From NCBI GenBank assembly GCA_937969105.1, contig CALBUZ010000121.1, positions 1-23,161 on the forward strand: a DNA stretch of 23,161 bases. The letters run 5' to 3'. Under the pieces are notes generated by a model that had not been told where the DNA came from, made no database searches, and saw only the letters and a program-made list of their open reading frames with translations. Of the stretch, positions 1 through 6,181 are shown one piece after another. This stretch comes from an uncultured Collinsella sp. GTDB lineage: Bacteria; Actinomycetota; Coriobacteriia; Coriobacteriales; Coriobacteriaceae. The translations under genes and the position numbers were made by a program. How positions within the stretch are numbered: the first letter of the stretch is position 1; each line of letters starts with the position of its first letter.

Positions 1-1041
1 ACGCCCATGCTCTCCCCCGTCGCGGCCTATGCCGCCTCGCAGGCAACGCAGGATCAGCTTTCCGCCGCCCAAAAAAAAATCGAGGACGCTACGAGCGCCT
101 ACAACGACGCCCGAACCAAGCTCGAGGATCTGCAAAAGCAGATCGACTCCAATGAGGCGAACATCGATAAGATTGAGGCCGAGCTACCCGAGCAGCAGGC
201 CAAGGCAAGCTCCGCCATGCGCGATCTGTACAAGTACCAGAAGGGCACCAGCCCCATCGTGAGCTTTTTGGTGAACACGCAGAGCCTGGGTGACTTTATC
301 ACCACCTGCAAATACACCAACCAGATTACGAGCTCGAGCGTCGACGAGATCGAAGAGCTTAACAAAATGCAGACCGAGCTCGAGCAGAACAAAACCGAGC
401 TCGATCAGGCCAAGTCTCAGCTCGAGGGCGAGCAAAAGAATGCCGAGGATGCACTGGCGCAGGCTCAACAGCTCCGCAGCGAGGCGCAGGCAAAGGCCGA
501 GCAGGAAAATGCTGCCGAGCTGGCAAAGCTCGAGGCTGACAAGGCCGCTGCCGCCGAGAAGATCTCGGGCGAGGGCGTAAGCGGCAACAACTCCAACAGC
601 CAGGCCAACAACGCCAACACCACCATCGACACCACGGTGAACAGCTCGAATAGCGGTAACTCCGATTACGACTCGTTCATTAACGAGTGGACGAGCCGCA
701 TCGACAACTACCTCGCCGGTTCCCCCATGGCAGGCCAGGGCTACAACTTTGCCGTCGCCGCCTGGAACACCGGCGTCGATCCCCGTTGGTCTCCCGCCAT
801 CGCCTGCATCGAGAGCAGCAAGGGCCTCTATTGCGCCGGCTCCTATAACGCCTGGGGCTGGAGTGCCCGCGGCGGTGGTTGGCGTAGCTTCGGCAGCTGG
901 GGCGAGGGCGTCTCCGCCCACGTTGCCTACCTGGGCGCCAACTATGGCTCCACACTTACCCCGGCAGCCGCAAAGAAGTACTGCCCGCCCACGTGGCAGG
1001 ACTGGTACAACAAGGTTGCCAATCAAATGAACCGTATTTAA
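1..1041 (+). CDS. Secreted coiled-coil protein with C-terminal lysozyme-like domain (5' end outside window)
   Basis: The reading frame is open from the first base, so the start lies upstream. The visible N-terminus ends a signal peptide, with a plausible cleavage site after AAYA. About 180 residues of Glu/Lys/Gln/Ala-rich coiled coil follow, like the N-terminal regulatory half of PcsB/CwlO-type peptidoglycan hydrolases. A 35-residue Asn/Ser/Thr linker leads to a C-terminal domain of about 115 residues. That domain is not NlpC/P60. It contains IACIESSKG, which resembles the catalytic-Glu region of lysozyme or transglycosylase folds, followed by NAWGW and GWRSFGSW motifs. It probably acts at the cell wall during growth or division. 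Secretion and the coiled coil are clear; catalytic activity is inferred. The gene ends in TAA and is followed at once by a strong terminator. Confidence 0.85.
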   Translation, partial: TPMLSPVAAYAASQATQDQLSAAQKKIEDATSAYNDARTKLEDLQKQIDSNEANIDKIEAELPEQQAKASSAMRDLYKYQKGTSPIVSFLVNTQSLGDFITTCKYTNQITSSSVDEIEELNKMQTELEQNKTELDQAKSQLEGEQKNAEDALAQAQQLRSEAQAKAEQENAAELAKLEADKAAAAEKISGEGVSGNNSNSQANNANTTIDTTVNSSNSGNSDYDSFINEWTSRIDNYLAGSPMAGQGYNFAVAAWNTGVDPRWSPAIACIESSKGLYCAGSYNAWGWSARGGGWRSFGSWGEGVSAHVAYLGANYGSTLTPAAAKKYCPPTWQDWYNKVANQMNRI

Positions 1042-1045
1042 GTGC

Positions 1046-1083
1046 AACTGCAAAGGGGCCCCAAACGGGGCCCCTTTGCAGTT
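1046..1083. terminator. Bidirectional intrinsic terminator between convergent genes
   Basis: This is a perfect inverted repeat with 17-bp arms (1046-1062 and 1067-1083) and an AAAC loop. The outer arms supply A and T runs on either strand. It lies between the stop of the secreted protein (1041) and the stop of the convergent kinase gene (1086). Confidence 0.9.
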
Positions 1084-1085
1084 CT

Positions 1086-2486
1086 CTAGGAGACGATACC
1101 GGTCGCGTTGCCGATAACAACGACGACGCACATGACGGCAAACATAAACCCGAGCGCCTTGAACCACAGTTCGACAAAAGCACTCCCCCGATACCGATCG
1201 AGCACGGGAAAACGACGTCGAAGCCTACGCCGGTCGAGCATTCCGAATGTAATGAGCAACACCAGGCCATCGACCATAAAGAAATACTCAAGCGCCAAAA
1301 ACCACGTTGGATAGTTTCGGTTTTCGCCCGTCGGCGTAAATACCGCAAAATGGCTGCCCATCAGCAGCAACAATGTTGTCGCATAGACGCATCCATTCCA
1401 TATGCGCCCCACGGGCTCAGGGATACGCGAGAGCAGACGCGCACATTTGGACGTCACGAGTGAGACGATCGAACGCCGGCTTGCGGAAGACGGAAGCGTG
1501 AGGGCAACCGGCTGCTGTACCCGCTGCACCTGTGACGCCGCGGCCCGGGGCACACTGGCAGCAGAAAAGGTCACGGGCGACGGTGCAGGGAGACATAGCT
1601 CATACGCCGCACGCGCAGCATGCCCCAGTGCCTTTGCACTCGCAAAGCGCTTGGCGGGATCGAGCGCCATCGCCATGCAAATCACATCCGCCAGCGGAAC
1701 GGGAATACCGTGCGTCTCGCATTGCTCACGTATGTCCCGCCCCGGTTTGGGGTCAGTTCCCGTCAGGCAAAAGAACAGCAGCGCGCCAAGCGCGTAAATA
1801 TCGCTGCGGACGCTCGTCTGCCCAAACCCAAACTGCTCGGGCGGCGCATAGGAACGCGTGCCAAACTTGACGGTGTCGGCGTCGGCGCCATCGCGCCAAA
1901 CGCGCGCAATTCCCAGGTCAATAATCACCAGCGAGGAAAAGGTCATGCCGGCATCGGCCGCATGCCTCACGCCCGATACGATGATGTTCGAGGGTTTAAG
2001 GTCGCGGTGGATTACCAGTACCCCCGGCTCCCCCGCAGCTGCAAAACCAGCATGCAGCTCGCCCACCGCTTCACACAGAACGGGATACAGCCCGCGGGCA
2101 TAATCGGGCGTCGCCCCCAAGCGCCCCACCAGGGCCTCGAGCGTCTCGCCTTCGACATACTCCATCACCACGTCAAGCTCGTCGCCCACACGGCGGCAAT
2201 CGACGATTCGGGGCAAGTGCTCAAAACGACGACCGGCGCGCTGGGCCGCAAACAGGCGCTCATATGCTCCGCCAATCTGCGCCGAAGCATCGATGCGCTT
2301 GCGGACAAAGGGACCGAGAGACCCGCCGCCAGAGCCCTCAAAATAGACGAGCTCGGTCGTCTCGACATCCGAGAGCTTGAGCACGCGCTCCACACGATAG
2401 CTGTCATCGCGGTCGAGCGACGCCAGATGCTCGGCAAGTGAAGCAGTCAGCTCGTCATCGGAATATGTTGGGCTCTGAGTATCCAT
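1086..2486 (-). CDS. Membrane-anchored serine/threonine protein kinase
   Basis: This is a eukaryotic-like (Hanks-type) kinase. With the start at 2486 the protein has 466 residues. The catalytic lysine is in FVRKR (K63), the catalytic loop reads HRDLKPSN (D162), and the magnesium motif is DLG instead of DFG (190-192). The activation and substrate region reads GTRSYAPPEQF, followed by SDIYALG. A linker rich in Pro, Ala and Ser leads to about three hydrophobic segments in the last 110 residues, so the kinase is probably tethered to the membrane with no large external sensor domain. The same frame is open back to an ATG at 2579, only 6 nt after the upstream HTH gene. I prefer a start at 2498, 2495 or 2486 because a perfect 13-bp hairpin occupies 2505-2534, but no start has a strong ribosome-binding site. 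It forms a two-gene unit with the HTH gene. Confidence 0.87.
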   Translation of the reverse strand: MDTQSPTYSDDELTASLAEHLASLDRDDSYRVERVLKLSDVETTELVYFEGSGGGSLGPFVRKRIDASAQIGGAYERLFAAQRAGRRFEHLPRIVDCRRVGDELDVVMEYVEGETLEALVGRLGATPDYARGLYPVLCEAVGELHAGFAAAGEPGVLVIHRDLKPSNIIVSGVRHAADAGMTFSSLVIIDLGIARVWRDGADADTVKFGTRSYAPPEQFGFGQTSVRSDIYALGALLFFCLTGTDPKPGRDIREQCETHGIPVPLADVICMAMALDPAKRFASAKALGHAARAAYELCLPAPSPVTFSAASVPRAAASQVQRVQQPVALTLPSSASRRSIVSLVTSKCARLLSRIPEPVGRIWNGCVYATTLLLLMGSHFAVFTPTGENRNYPTWFLALEYFFMVDGLVLLITFGMLDRRRLRRRFPVLDRYRGSAFVELWFKALGFMFAVMCVVVVIGNATGIVS

Positions 2487-2504
2487 GGCGTCCATCATAA
2501 CGCA

Positions 2505-2534
2505 GGGTGCGGACACCCCATGGTGTCCGCACCC
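2505..2534 (-). other. Perfect 13-bp hairpin between HTH and kinase genes
   Basis: Arms at 2505-2517 and 2522-2534 are exact reverse complements around a CCAT loop. No U-run follows on either strand, so it does not look like a simple terminator. It lies in the short stretch between the HTH stop (2586) and the likely kinase start, where it could act in translation coupling, mRNA processing or partial termination. Confidence 0.7.
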
Positions 2535-2585
2535 CGATCGTTTGCATGGTTGTTCTGGCGACACCGCCGGCTCAGCCATCGGCCA

Positions 2586-3008
2586 CTAACTCACCGTTTC
2601 CTCGCCAAAGCGATACAGCTCTTCATTGACCTTTTGGAGGCTACAGCCACGGTCGATGCAAAAGATAATGATTGCATCGCGACGGTCCTTACAGTTGAGG
2701 ACGCTCACTCCGGCAGCCGTCAGAGCGCGGTTGGTCTCCTTCATCGACAGCGCCATTGCAAAGGCAATCTGCAGCACCTTATTGCGGCTCGGACTGCGCG
2801 AACCGGTAAAGATCTGATAGCCAAAGGTCTCGTTGAGGTCGGCCATACGCACCACGCGCGAACGCTCGAGCCCCTTCTCTTGCAGCAACTGCTTTAAGTA
2901 GTCCGAAAGCGACGGGGCGGCAAAGTCGTGTTCTTTGATATAGCCATCGATGTTCGGCGCGTCGAGAAGCTCATTGAGCAACTCGTCAGTCAGCTTTTTA
3001 TCGGGCAT
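2586..3008 (-). CDS. HTH (XRE-like) regulatory protein paired with kinase
   Basis: This is a 140-residue protein. After a charged N-terminus, residues from about 33 to 95 (SLSDYLKQLL through TNRALTAAG) look like an XRE/Cro-type helix-turn-helix, with SRNKVLQIAFAM as a likely helical segment. The C-terminal 45 residues include NCKDRRDAIIIFCIDRG, a Cys-containing block typical of this family but without a function I can name. A strong GGAGGTGAGG ribosome-binding site precedes the ATG. The stop lies just upstream of the kinase, so the two are probably co-transcribed. The protein is a plausible kinase substrate or transcriptional output of the pair. DNA binding is inferred from the fold and the targets are unknown. 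Confidence 0.85.
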   Translation of the reverse strand: MPDKKLTDELLNELLDAPNIDGYIKEHDFAAPSLSDYLKQLLQEKGLERSRVVRMADLNETFGYQIFTGSRSPSRNKVLQIAFAMALSMKETNRALTAAGVSVLNCKDRRDAIIIFCIDRGCSLQKVNEELYRFGEETVS

Positions 3009-3048
3009 ATGACCTCACCTCCCATACGGCGCAACGGTAGCGCACATG

Positions 3049-3591
3049 TTAGGCCAGCACCCAGCTCGCAGTCGCGGACTTATCAAACATGTTGGCAAAA
3101 TAGAGAGCCTTCTTGATGTCACCATCAAAGTAGATATTGCCCGCCACGGAGCCACCGGCGGCAAGGGTGCCAGACTGCAGCTCATCGGAGCCCTCGCTGT
3201 AATAACCCTGGTTCTGCTGCGCACCGTTGGCGTCCTCGCCCTTCCAGTCGTAGATATTGTAGTCCGCGCCCTCATCGCCATTATTGACGTACGTGACGTG
3301 AATACCCGTCATAGTCGAACCGTCATAATTTGTAAGGCCGGGCTGGACGGAATCGACAACGACGGAAAGACCGGCAGCCGTGGTCACCGTCGTACCAACA
3401 GCCAGGTCAGTCGTAGGCTGCTCTTCCTTCTTCGTCTCTTCCTTCTTGTCGCCATCGTCGGCATCCTCGGTGACGGTCGCCTTATCGCTACCGCAACCGG
3501 CAAGAAGACTGACAGTCCCCAAGGTAACAGTGGCGAATGCGCCAAGTGCAGCGCGACGGCTCAGCAGCACTTCGTTTTCGAGCTTATTCAT
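3049..3591 (-). CDS. Lipoprotein with DUF4352-type domain
   Basis: The protein has about 180 residues. The N-terminus has twin arginines (SRRAALGAF), a hydrophobic stretch and a lipobox ending LLAGC, so it is an exported lipoprotein, possibly by the Tat route. An acidic Glu/Lys/Asp-rich spacer follows (about residues 40-60). The remaining 115 residues form a beta-rich domain (VGTTVTTAAGLSVVVDSV, then GIHVTYVNNGD) that resembles the DUF4352 / telomeric-repeat-factor-like extracellular immunoglobulin-type fold. Two adjacent ATG codons (3594 and 3591) follow an AGGAAGG ribosome-binding site; 3591 has the better 7-nt spacing. That site lies inside a 14-bp inverted repeat. Ligand and function are unknown. 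Confidence 0.82.
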   Translation of the reverse strand: MNKLENEVLLSRRAALGAFATVTLGTVSLLAGCGSDKATVTEDADDGDKKEETKKEEQPTTDLAVGTTVTTAAGLSVVVDSVQPGLTNYDGSTMTGIHVTYVNNGDEGADYNIYDWKGEDANGAQQNQGYYSEGSDELQSGTLAAGGSVAGNIYFDGDIKKALYFANMFDKSATASWVLA

Positions 3592-3596
3592 CATGC

Positions 3597-3650
3597 ATCC
3601 TTCCTACGATCCGGCTACCGCGCCGGCACACAGCACATCGTAGGAAGGAT
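3597..3650 (-). promoter_or_regulatory. Long inverted repeat covering the lipoprotein ribosome-binding site
   Basis: The arms ATCCTTCCTACGAT (3597-3610) and its exact reverse complement (3637-3650) are separated by 26 nt, which contain a smaller CCGGC/GCCGG pairing. On the minus-strand transcript the proximal arm carries the AGGAAGG Shine-Dalgarno sequence of the lipoprotein gene, so folding would hide it. A DNA operator for a dimeric repressor is the alternative reading. Confidence 0.65.
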
Positions 3651-3664
3651 TAAACTTGAATTCA

Positions 3665-3679
3665 TTAGCTGAGAGCTAA
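3665..3679. promoter_or_regulatory. Small dyad TTAGCT-GAG-AGCTAA
   Basis: A perfect 6-bp inverted repeat with a 3-nt centre lies upstream of the lipoprotein gene in an AT-richer stretch. It may be part of its promoter/operator region. No convincing -35/-10 pair was found, so the assignment is weak. Confidence 0.35.
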
Positions 3680-3755
3680 GGTTGCGGTAAACGGCCAATG
3701 CAGTTATCCAAACGCCGAGCAAACGCACTTTGCGCGACCTTCTGCTGGCAGTGTA

Positions 3756-4079
3756 TCAACCCACCGTGACGGATTCCCCAGTAAAGGTACTGATCATCAG
3801 CAGAACAAAGAACACCAGATAGCCGACACTCAGTGGGTACGCAATGACCAGGAAGACGACCCAGCCGACATTGGTTTTACCGTCGGCACGACGTTGCTCG
3901 CGATTGCGGCAGAGCCAAATCGTCACGCCAATAGCCACAATCAGCAGCACGAGCGCCGCCGCGGCAAGCCCGGCAAGTGCAAACATCAAGCCAACGCTCA
4001 CGACGATGACCGGAATCAGCAGCAAGCCACACCCGCATCCACCCGGACTATACACGGCAGTCTGTCGGCGTCGCTCCAT
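3756..4079 (-). CDS. Small integral membrane protein
   Basis: The protein has 107 residues from the ATG at 4079, which is preceded by GGAG at good spacing. A short basic head (MERRRQ) and a Gly/Cys/Pro patch (PGGCGCG) lead to two or three hydrophobic segments (LLLIPVIVVSVG, then ALVLLIVAIGVTIW), a basic loop (CRNREQRRADGK) and a final segment (WVVFLVIAYPLSVGYLVFFV). I do not recognise the family. It lies 29 nt after the HigA-type gene on the same strand and is probably co-transcribed with it. A GTG at 4109 overlapping the HigA stop codon would add ten residues. Confidence 0.72.
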   Translation of the reverse strand: MERRRQTAVYSPGGCGCGLLLIPVIVVSVGLMFALAGLAAAALVLLIVAIGVTIWLCRNREQRRADGKTNVGWVVFLVIAYPLSVGYLVFFVLLMISTFTGESVTVG

Positions 4080-4108
4080 CGTCACTCCAACCTCAATATC
4101 TTTGAGCA

Positions 4109-4450
4109 CTACAACGCAACGGCCCGCTGAACGGGAACGATCTTATCCAGCTCCGGCTCGATGCGCCTCTTCTCTGCCTCGAGGTCAAACGCCATCTGAG
4201 CGCGAAGCCAATAGCCATCCGTTAGGCCAAAGTAGCGGCAAAGGCGAAGATCGGTGTCAGCCGTAACACGACGCCTTCCCAAAATAATCTGCCCAATACG
4301 CTGTGCCGGAATCCCGGTCTCCTTAGCAAGGCGATATTGAGAAATGCCCATAGGAACAAGAAATTCCTCTTTGAGAAGTTCACCAGGAGTCACCGGCGAC
4401 AGCAAATCGGGCGCGGTCTCATCACTTGTGATAATCGACGATTTCGACAT
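4109..4450 (-). CDS. higA: HigA-family antitoxin-like HTH protein without toxin partner
   Basis: The protein has 113 residues from the ATG at 4450. The core reads TPGELLKEEFL, then QYRLAKETGIPAQRIGQII, then RRVTADTDLRLCRYFG, which is the HTH arrangement of HigA/VapI addiction-module antidotes. The C-terminus (WLRAQMAFDLEAEKRR) also fits the family. HigA proteins bind the toxin HigB and repress their own promoter. Here no HigB is encoded: upstream lie 163 nt of promoter DNA and then the unrelated M20 hydrolase, and downstream is a membrane protein. The gene is therefore a solitary antitoxin or a repurposed regulator. In-frame starts as far as 4498 exist but would overlap the operator dyads. 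Confidence 0.85.
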   Translation of the reverse strand: MSKSSIITSDETAPDLLSPVTPGELLKEEFLVPMGISQYRLAKETGIPAQRIGQIILGRRRVTADTDLRLCRYFGLTDGYWLRAQMAFDLEAEKRRIEPELDKIVPVQRAVAL

Positions 4451-4498
4451 TCCAAGCCATCCCCTGTCTCCACTCAAAACAGACCCGATAGCGCTCAT

Positions 4499-4539
4499 TA
4501 CGATGCAATCATCGTATCGCCTTACGTTAATAACGTCAA
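4499..4539 (-). promoter_or_regulatory. Promoter with two operator dyads upstream of higA-like gene
   Basis: On the minus strand TTGACG (4539-4534), a 17-nt spacer and TACGAT (4516-4511) form a near-consensus sigma-70 type promoter. Two perfect dyads overlap it: ACGTTA-A-TAACGT (4524-4536) touching the -35 box, and TACGATG-CAAT-CATCGTA (4499-4516) covering the -10 and start site. This arrangement is expected for autorepression by the HigA-like protein. Confidence 0.7.
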
Positions 4540-4577
4540 ACGTTTCTATAGACTTACATCTCTATTATACCGTACAT

Positions 4578-4599
4578 CTGTTCGTATTTTCTAGAACAG
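4578..4599. other. Small inverted repeat near a TATAAT sequence
   Basis: CTGTTC (4578-4583) and GAACAG (4594-4599) are separated by an AT-rich 10-nt spacer. Nearby on the minus strand a TATAAT (4569-4564) occurs without a clear -35 box. It lies directly after the M20 hydrolase stop and may be its transcript end or a second promoter for the higA-like gene. Confidence 0.3.
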
Positions 4600-4613
4600 G
4601 TATTCTTCGCCAC

Positions 4614-5801
4614 TTAAGCAAGCAAAAGCAATCGTTTGTAGACATCGAGGCCTTTGAGCAGGATTTCCTCGTCAAAGAGCATGGTATCGGTATGCAGGGC
4701 GCTTGTGGCATAGGCGGGACAGCCATCCGAATCGCTCGGGTTTTCTTGTCCCTCTGGCACGCCCGTGCCCAGCAAGAAGAACACGCCCGGCAAATGCCGC
4801 TGATAAAACGCGAAATCCTCGGCGATTAGCAGCGGCTCGTCCACAAGTTGCAGCTCGGACAAGGCAGGCGCGACGTTGGCAAACAGCTCGGGGTCGTTAT
4901 CGACTGGCGGATAGCCCTCGGCAAAGTCGAGATCGTACGTGCAACCCGTTGCAGTGCATGCCTCATCGAGCACATGGCGCACGCCCTCGCGCGCTCGGTC
5001 GAACATATCGTCCGTAAACACGCGCAAGCTGCCCGCAACATGGGCCTCCCCCGCCACCGCATTGCAGACGGTGCCGGCCTGCAGCAGGCCGAACTTACCA
5101 ATGCAAGGCTCGTCGGCACCCAACTCGTCCATGAGCTCGCGCTCGGAAACTAAGAACTTGGCCGCCGCCAGCGCGGCATCGTGCGATTCGTTTACGGGAA
5201 CGCCGTAGGTCTTGGCGATATGGATGCTCGTGCCATGGATATGAATGTGCGTCTCGCTTGAGCGCGCCAGCAGCGGACCGGAACAGCTCGCCAACGTACC
5301 GGCGGGCAAATCGGGCCATACATGGAAGCCGAAGATGCGATCTGCCACATAGCGCTCGAATACGCCGCTCTCGCACACTGTCTTGGCGCCGCCGGTCGTC
5401 TCCTCGGCAGGCTGGAACACAAAGAGCACGTTGCGCTTGATGGCACCCGGTTGCTCACGAATCGCTCGGTCGACAAAAGTCGCCGCCGCGAGCGCCATGG
5501 CCATGTGTCCATCGTGTCCGCACGCGTGCATTTTGCCGGGATGAGTCGAGGCAAAGGGAACGCCCGTTGCCTCCGCGATGGGCAGGGCATCCATATCGGC
5601 GCGAATCGCCGTAGCATGCGCGGCGCCCGTGCCGGCATCGAAGAAAGCGCAGACGCAGCTGGGGCACGGATGGGTCACCTCGCAGGCGAGCGGCGCCAAC
5701 ACGCCCTCGATATAGGCGATAGTCTGTGGAAGATCGAAGTCGAGCTCCGGGATCCTGTGCAAGTCGCGCCGATAGCGACGGAGTTCTTGGAGCTCAGTCA
5801 T
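4614..5801 (-). CDS. M20 family metal-dependent amidohydrolase (possible N-acetyl-diaminopimelate deacetylase)
   Basis: The protein has 395 residues from the ATG at 5801, chosen because AAAGGA precedes it at good spacing; an ATG five codons earlier is poorer. It is an M20D-type zinc amidohydrolase: RRDLHRIPELDF near the N-terminus, the metal motif MHACGHDGH (C94, H96), FQPAEE (E133/E134), GFHVWPDLPAGT (H160) and a C-terminal SALHTDTMLFDEE (H370). Family members remove acyl groups from amino acids (hippurate, N-acetyl-diaminopimelate) and release indole-3-acetate from conjugates. It is divergent from the lysine operon, which contains the acetyltransferase DapH, so N-acetyl-LL-diaminopimelate deacetylase is an attractive role. 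The usual dimerisation-loop His motif is altered to HIAKTYGVP, so another acyl substrate remains possible. Confidence 0.85.
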   Translation of the reverse strand: MTELQELRRYRRDLHRIPELDFDLPQTIAYIEGVLAPLACEVTHPCPSCVCAFFDAGTGAAHATAIRADMDALPIAEATGVPFASTHPGKMHACGHDGHMAMALAAATFVDRAIREQPGAIKRNVLFVFQPAEETTGGAKTVCESGVFERYVADRIFGFHVWPDLPAGTLASCSGPLLARSSETHIHIHGTSIHIAKTYGVPVNESHDAALAAAKFLVSERELMDELGADEPCIGKFGLLQAGTVCNAVAGEAHVAGSLRVFTDDMFDRAREGVRHVLDEACTATGCTYDLDFAEGYPPVDNDPELFANVAPALSELQLVDEPLLIAEDFAFYQRHLPGVFFLLGTGVPEGQENPSDSDGCPAYATSALHTDTMLFDEEILLKGLDVYKRLLLLA

Positions 5802-5953
5802 AAAGGTTCCTTTCATAGGTGCGCGCCAGTTGCCATCTTATTGTGCCGCAAGATTGCCGCACCCTTATTTCCAGCATATCCCTGCATTTTTTAAACGTTA
5901 TATACGAATACTCTTGTTTGGTAAAGTGCAACGTGGTAGGGTCGTTACCACTT
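5802..5953. promoter_or_regulatory. Divergent promoter region between M20 hydrolase and lysine operon
   Basis: This is an AT-richer non-coding stretch. On the plus strand TTGTTT (5914-5919), 17 nt and TAGGGT (5937-5942) would place transcription start at about 5949, just before the riboswitch. An exact direct repeat TGCCGCA occurs at 5844-5850 and 5855-5861, one helical turn apart, and could be a regulator site for the hydrolase. The promoter match is modest. Confidence 0.45.
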
Positions 5954-6113
5954 GATAGAGGCGCGGGCACGAAGAGCCGCGGGCGAGTCGGCAGACTTTG
6001 ACCCTGCGGGGAGGCGAAACCCGCCGAACTGGGTTTTTCGGGCGCGAACAGCCTGGTGGGCCTGCGGGAAACACCCGCAGGACTGTCTGCAGCAATGCGG
6101 GAGCGCTATCCGG
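5954..6113 (+). ncRNA. Lysine riboswitch (L box)
   Basis: The leader of lysA-dapA has the lysine-riboswitch layout. P1 begins with GATAGAGGCGCG (5954-5965) and closes with GAGCGCTATC (6101-6110). Between them lie the AAGAGCC segment (5972-5978), the conserved GGGGAGGCG (6008-6016) with CCGCCGAA (6021-6028), and a strong P4-like hairpin (CCTGCGGG 6061-6068 with CCCGCAGG 6074-6081). These line up in order with the Bacillus lysC L box as I know it. Its position ahead of lysA supports the call. Binding of lysine would be expected to lower expression of the operon. Confidence 0.88.
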
Positions 6114-6181
6114 ACATTGGGTCCACGCTATGCGGATTCGATGCGCAGATGGCGCCGTCTGGATAGCGAGGTTTACGGGAC
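6104..6181 (+). promoter_or_regulatory. Riboswitch expression platform and lysA ribosome-binding site
   Basis: The 3' strand of P1, CGCTATCC (6104-6111), is perfectly complementary to GGATAGCG (6161-6168), which abuts the GAGGT Shine-Dalgarno sequence (6168-6172) of the ATG at 6182. CGCTAT at 6126-6131 can also pair with 6163-6168. No hairpin with a U-run is present, so control is more likely at translation initiation than by termination. Which pairing is the off state cannot be settled by eye. Confidence 0.6.

Noticed and set aside
1402..2441. Plus-strand frames of 131 to 273 codons opposite the kinase
   Set aside because: They are antisense shadows of the kinase, mutually overlapping and without motifs.
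4540..4613. Remnant of a HigB toxin upstream of the HigA-like gene
   Set aside because: Only about 75 nt are available. They are AT-rich promoter-like sequence with no HigB-like residues in any frame.
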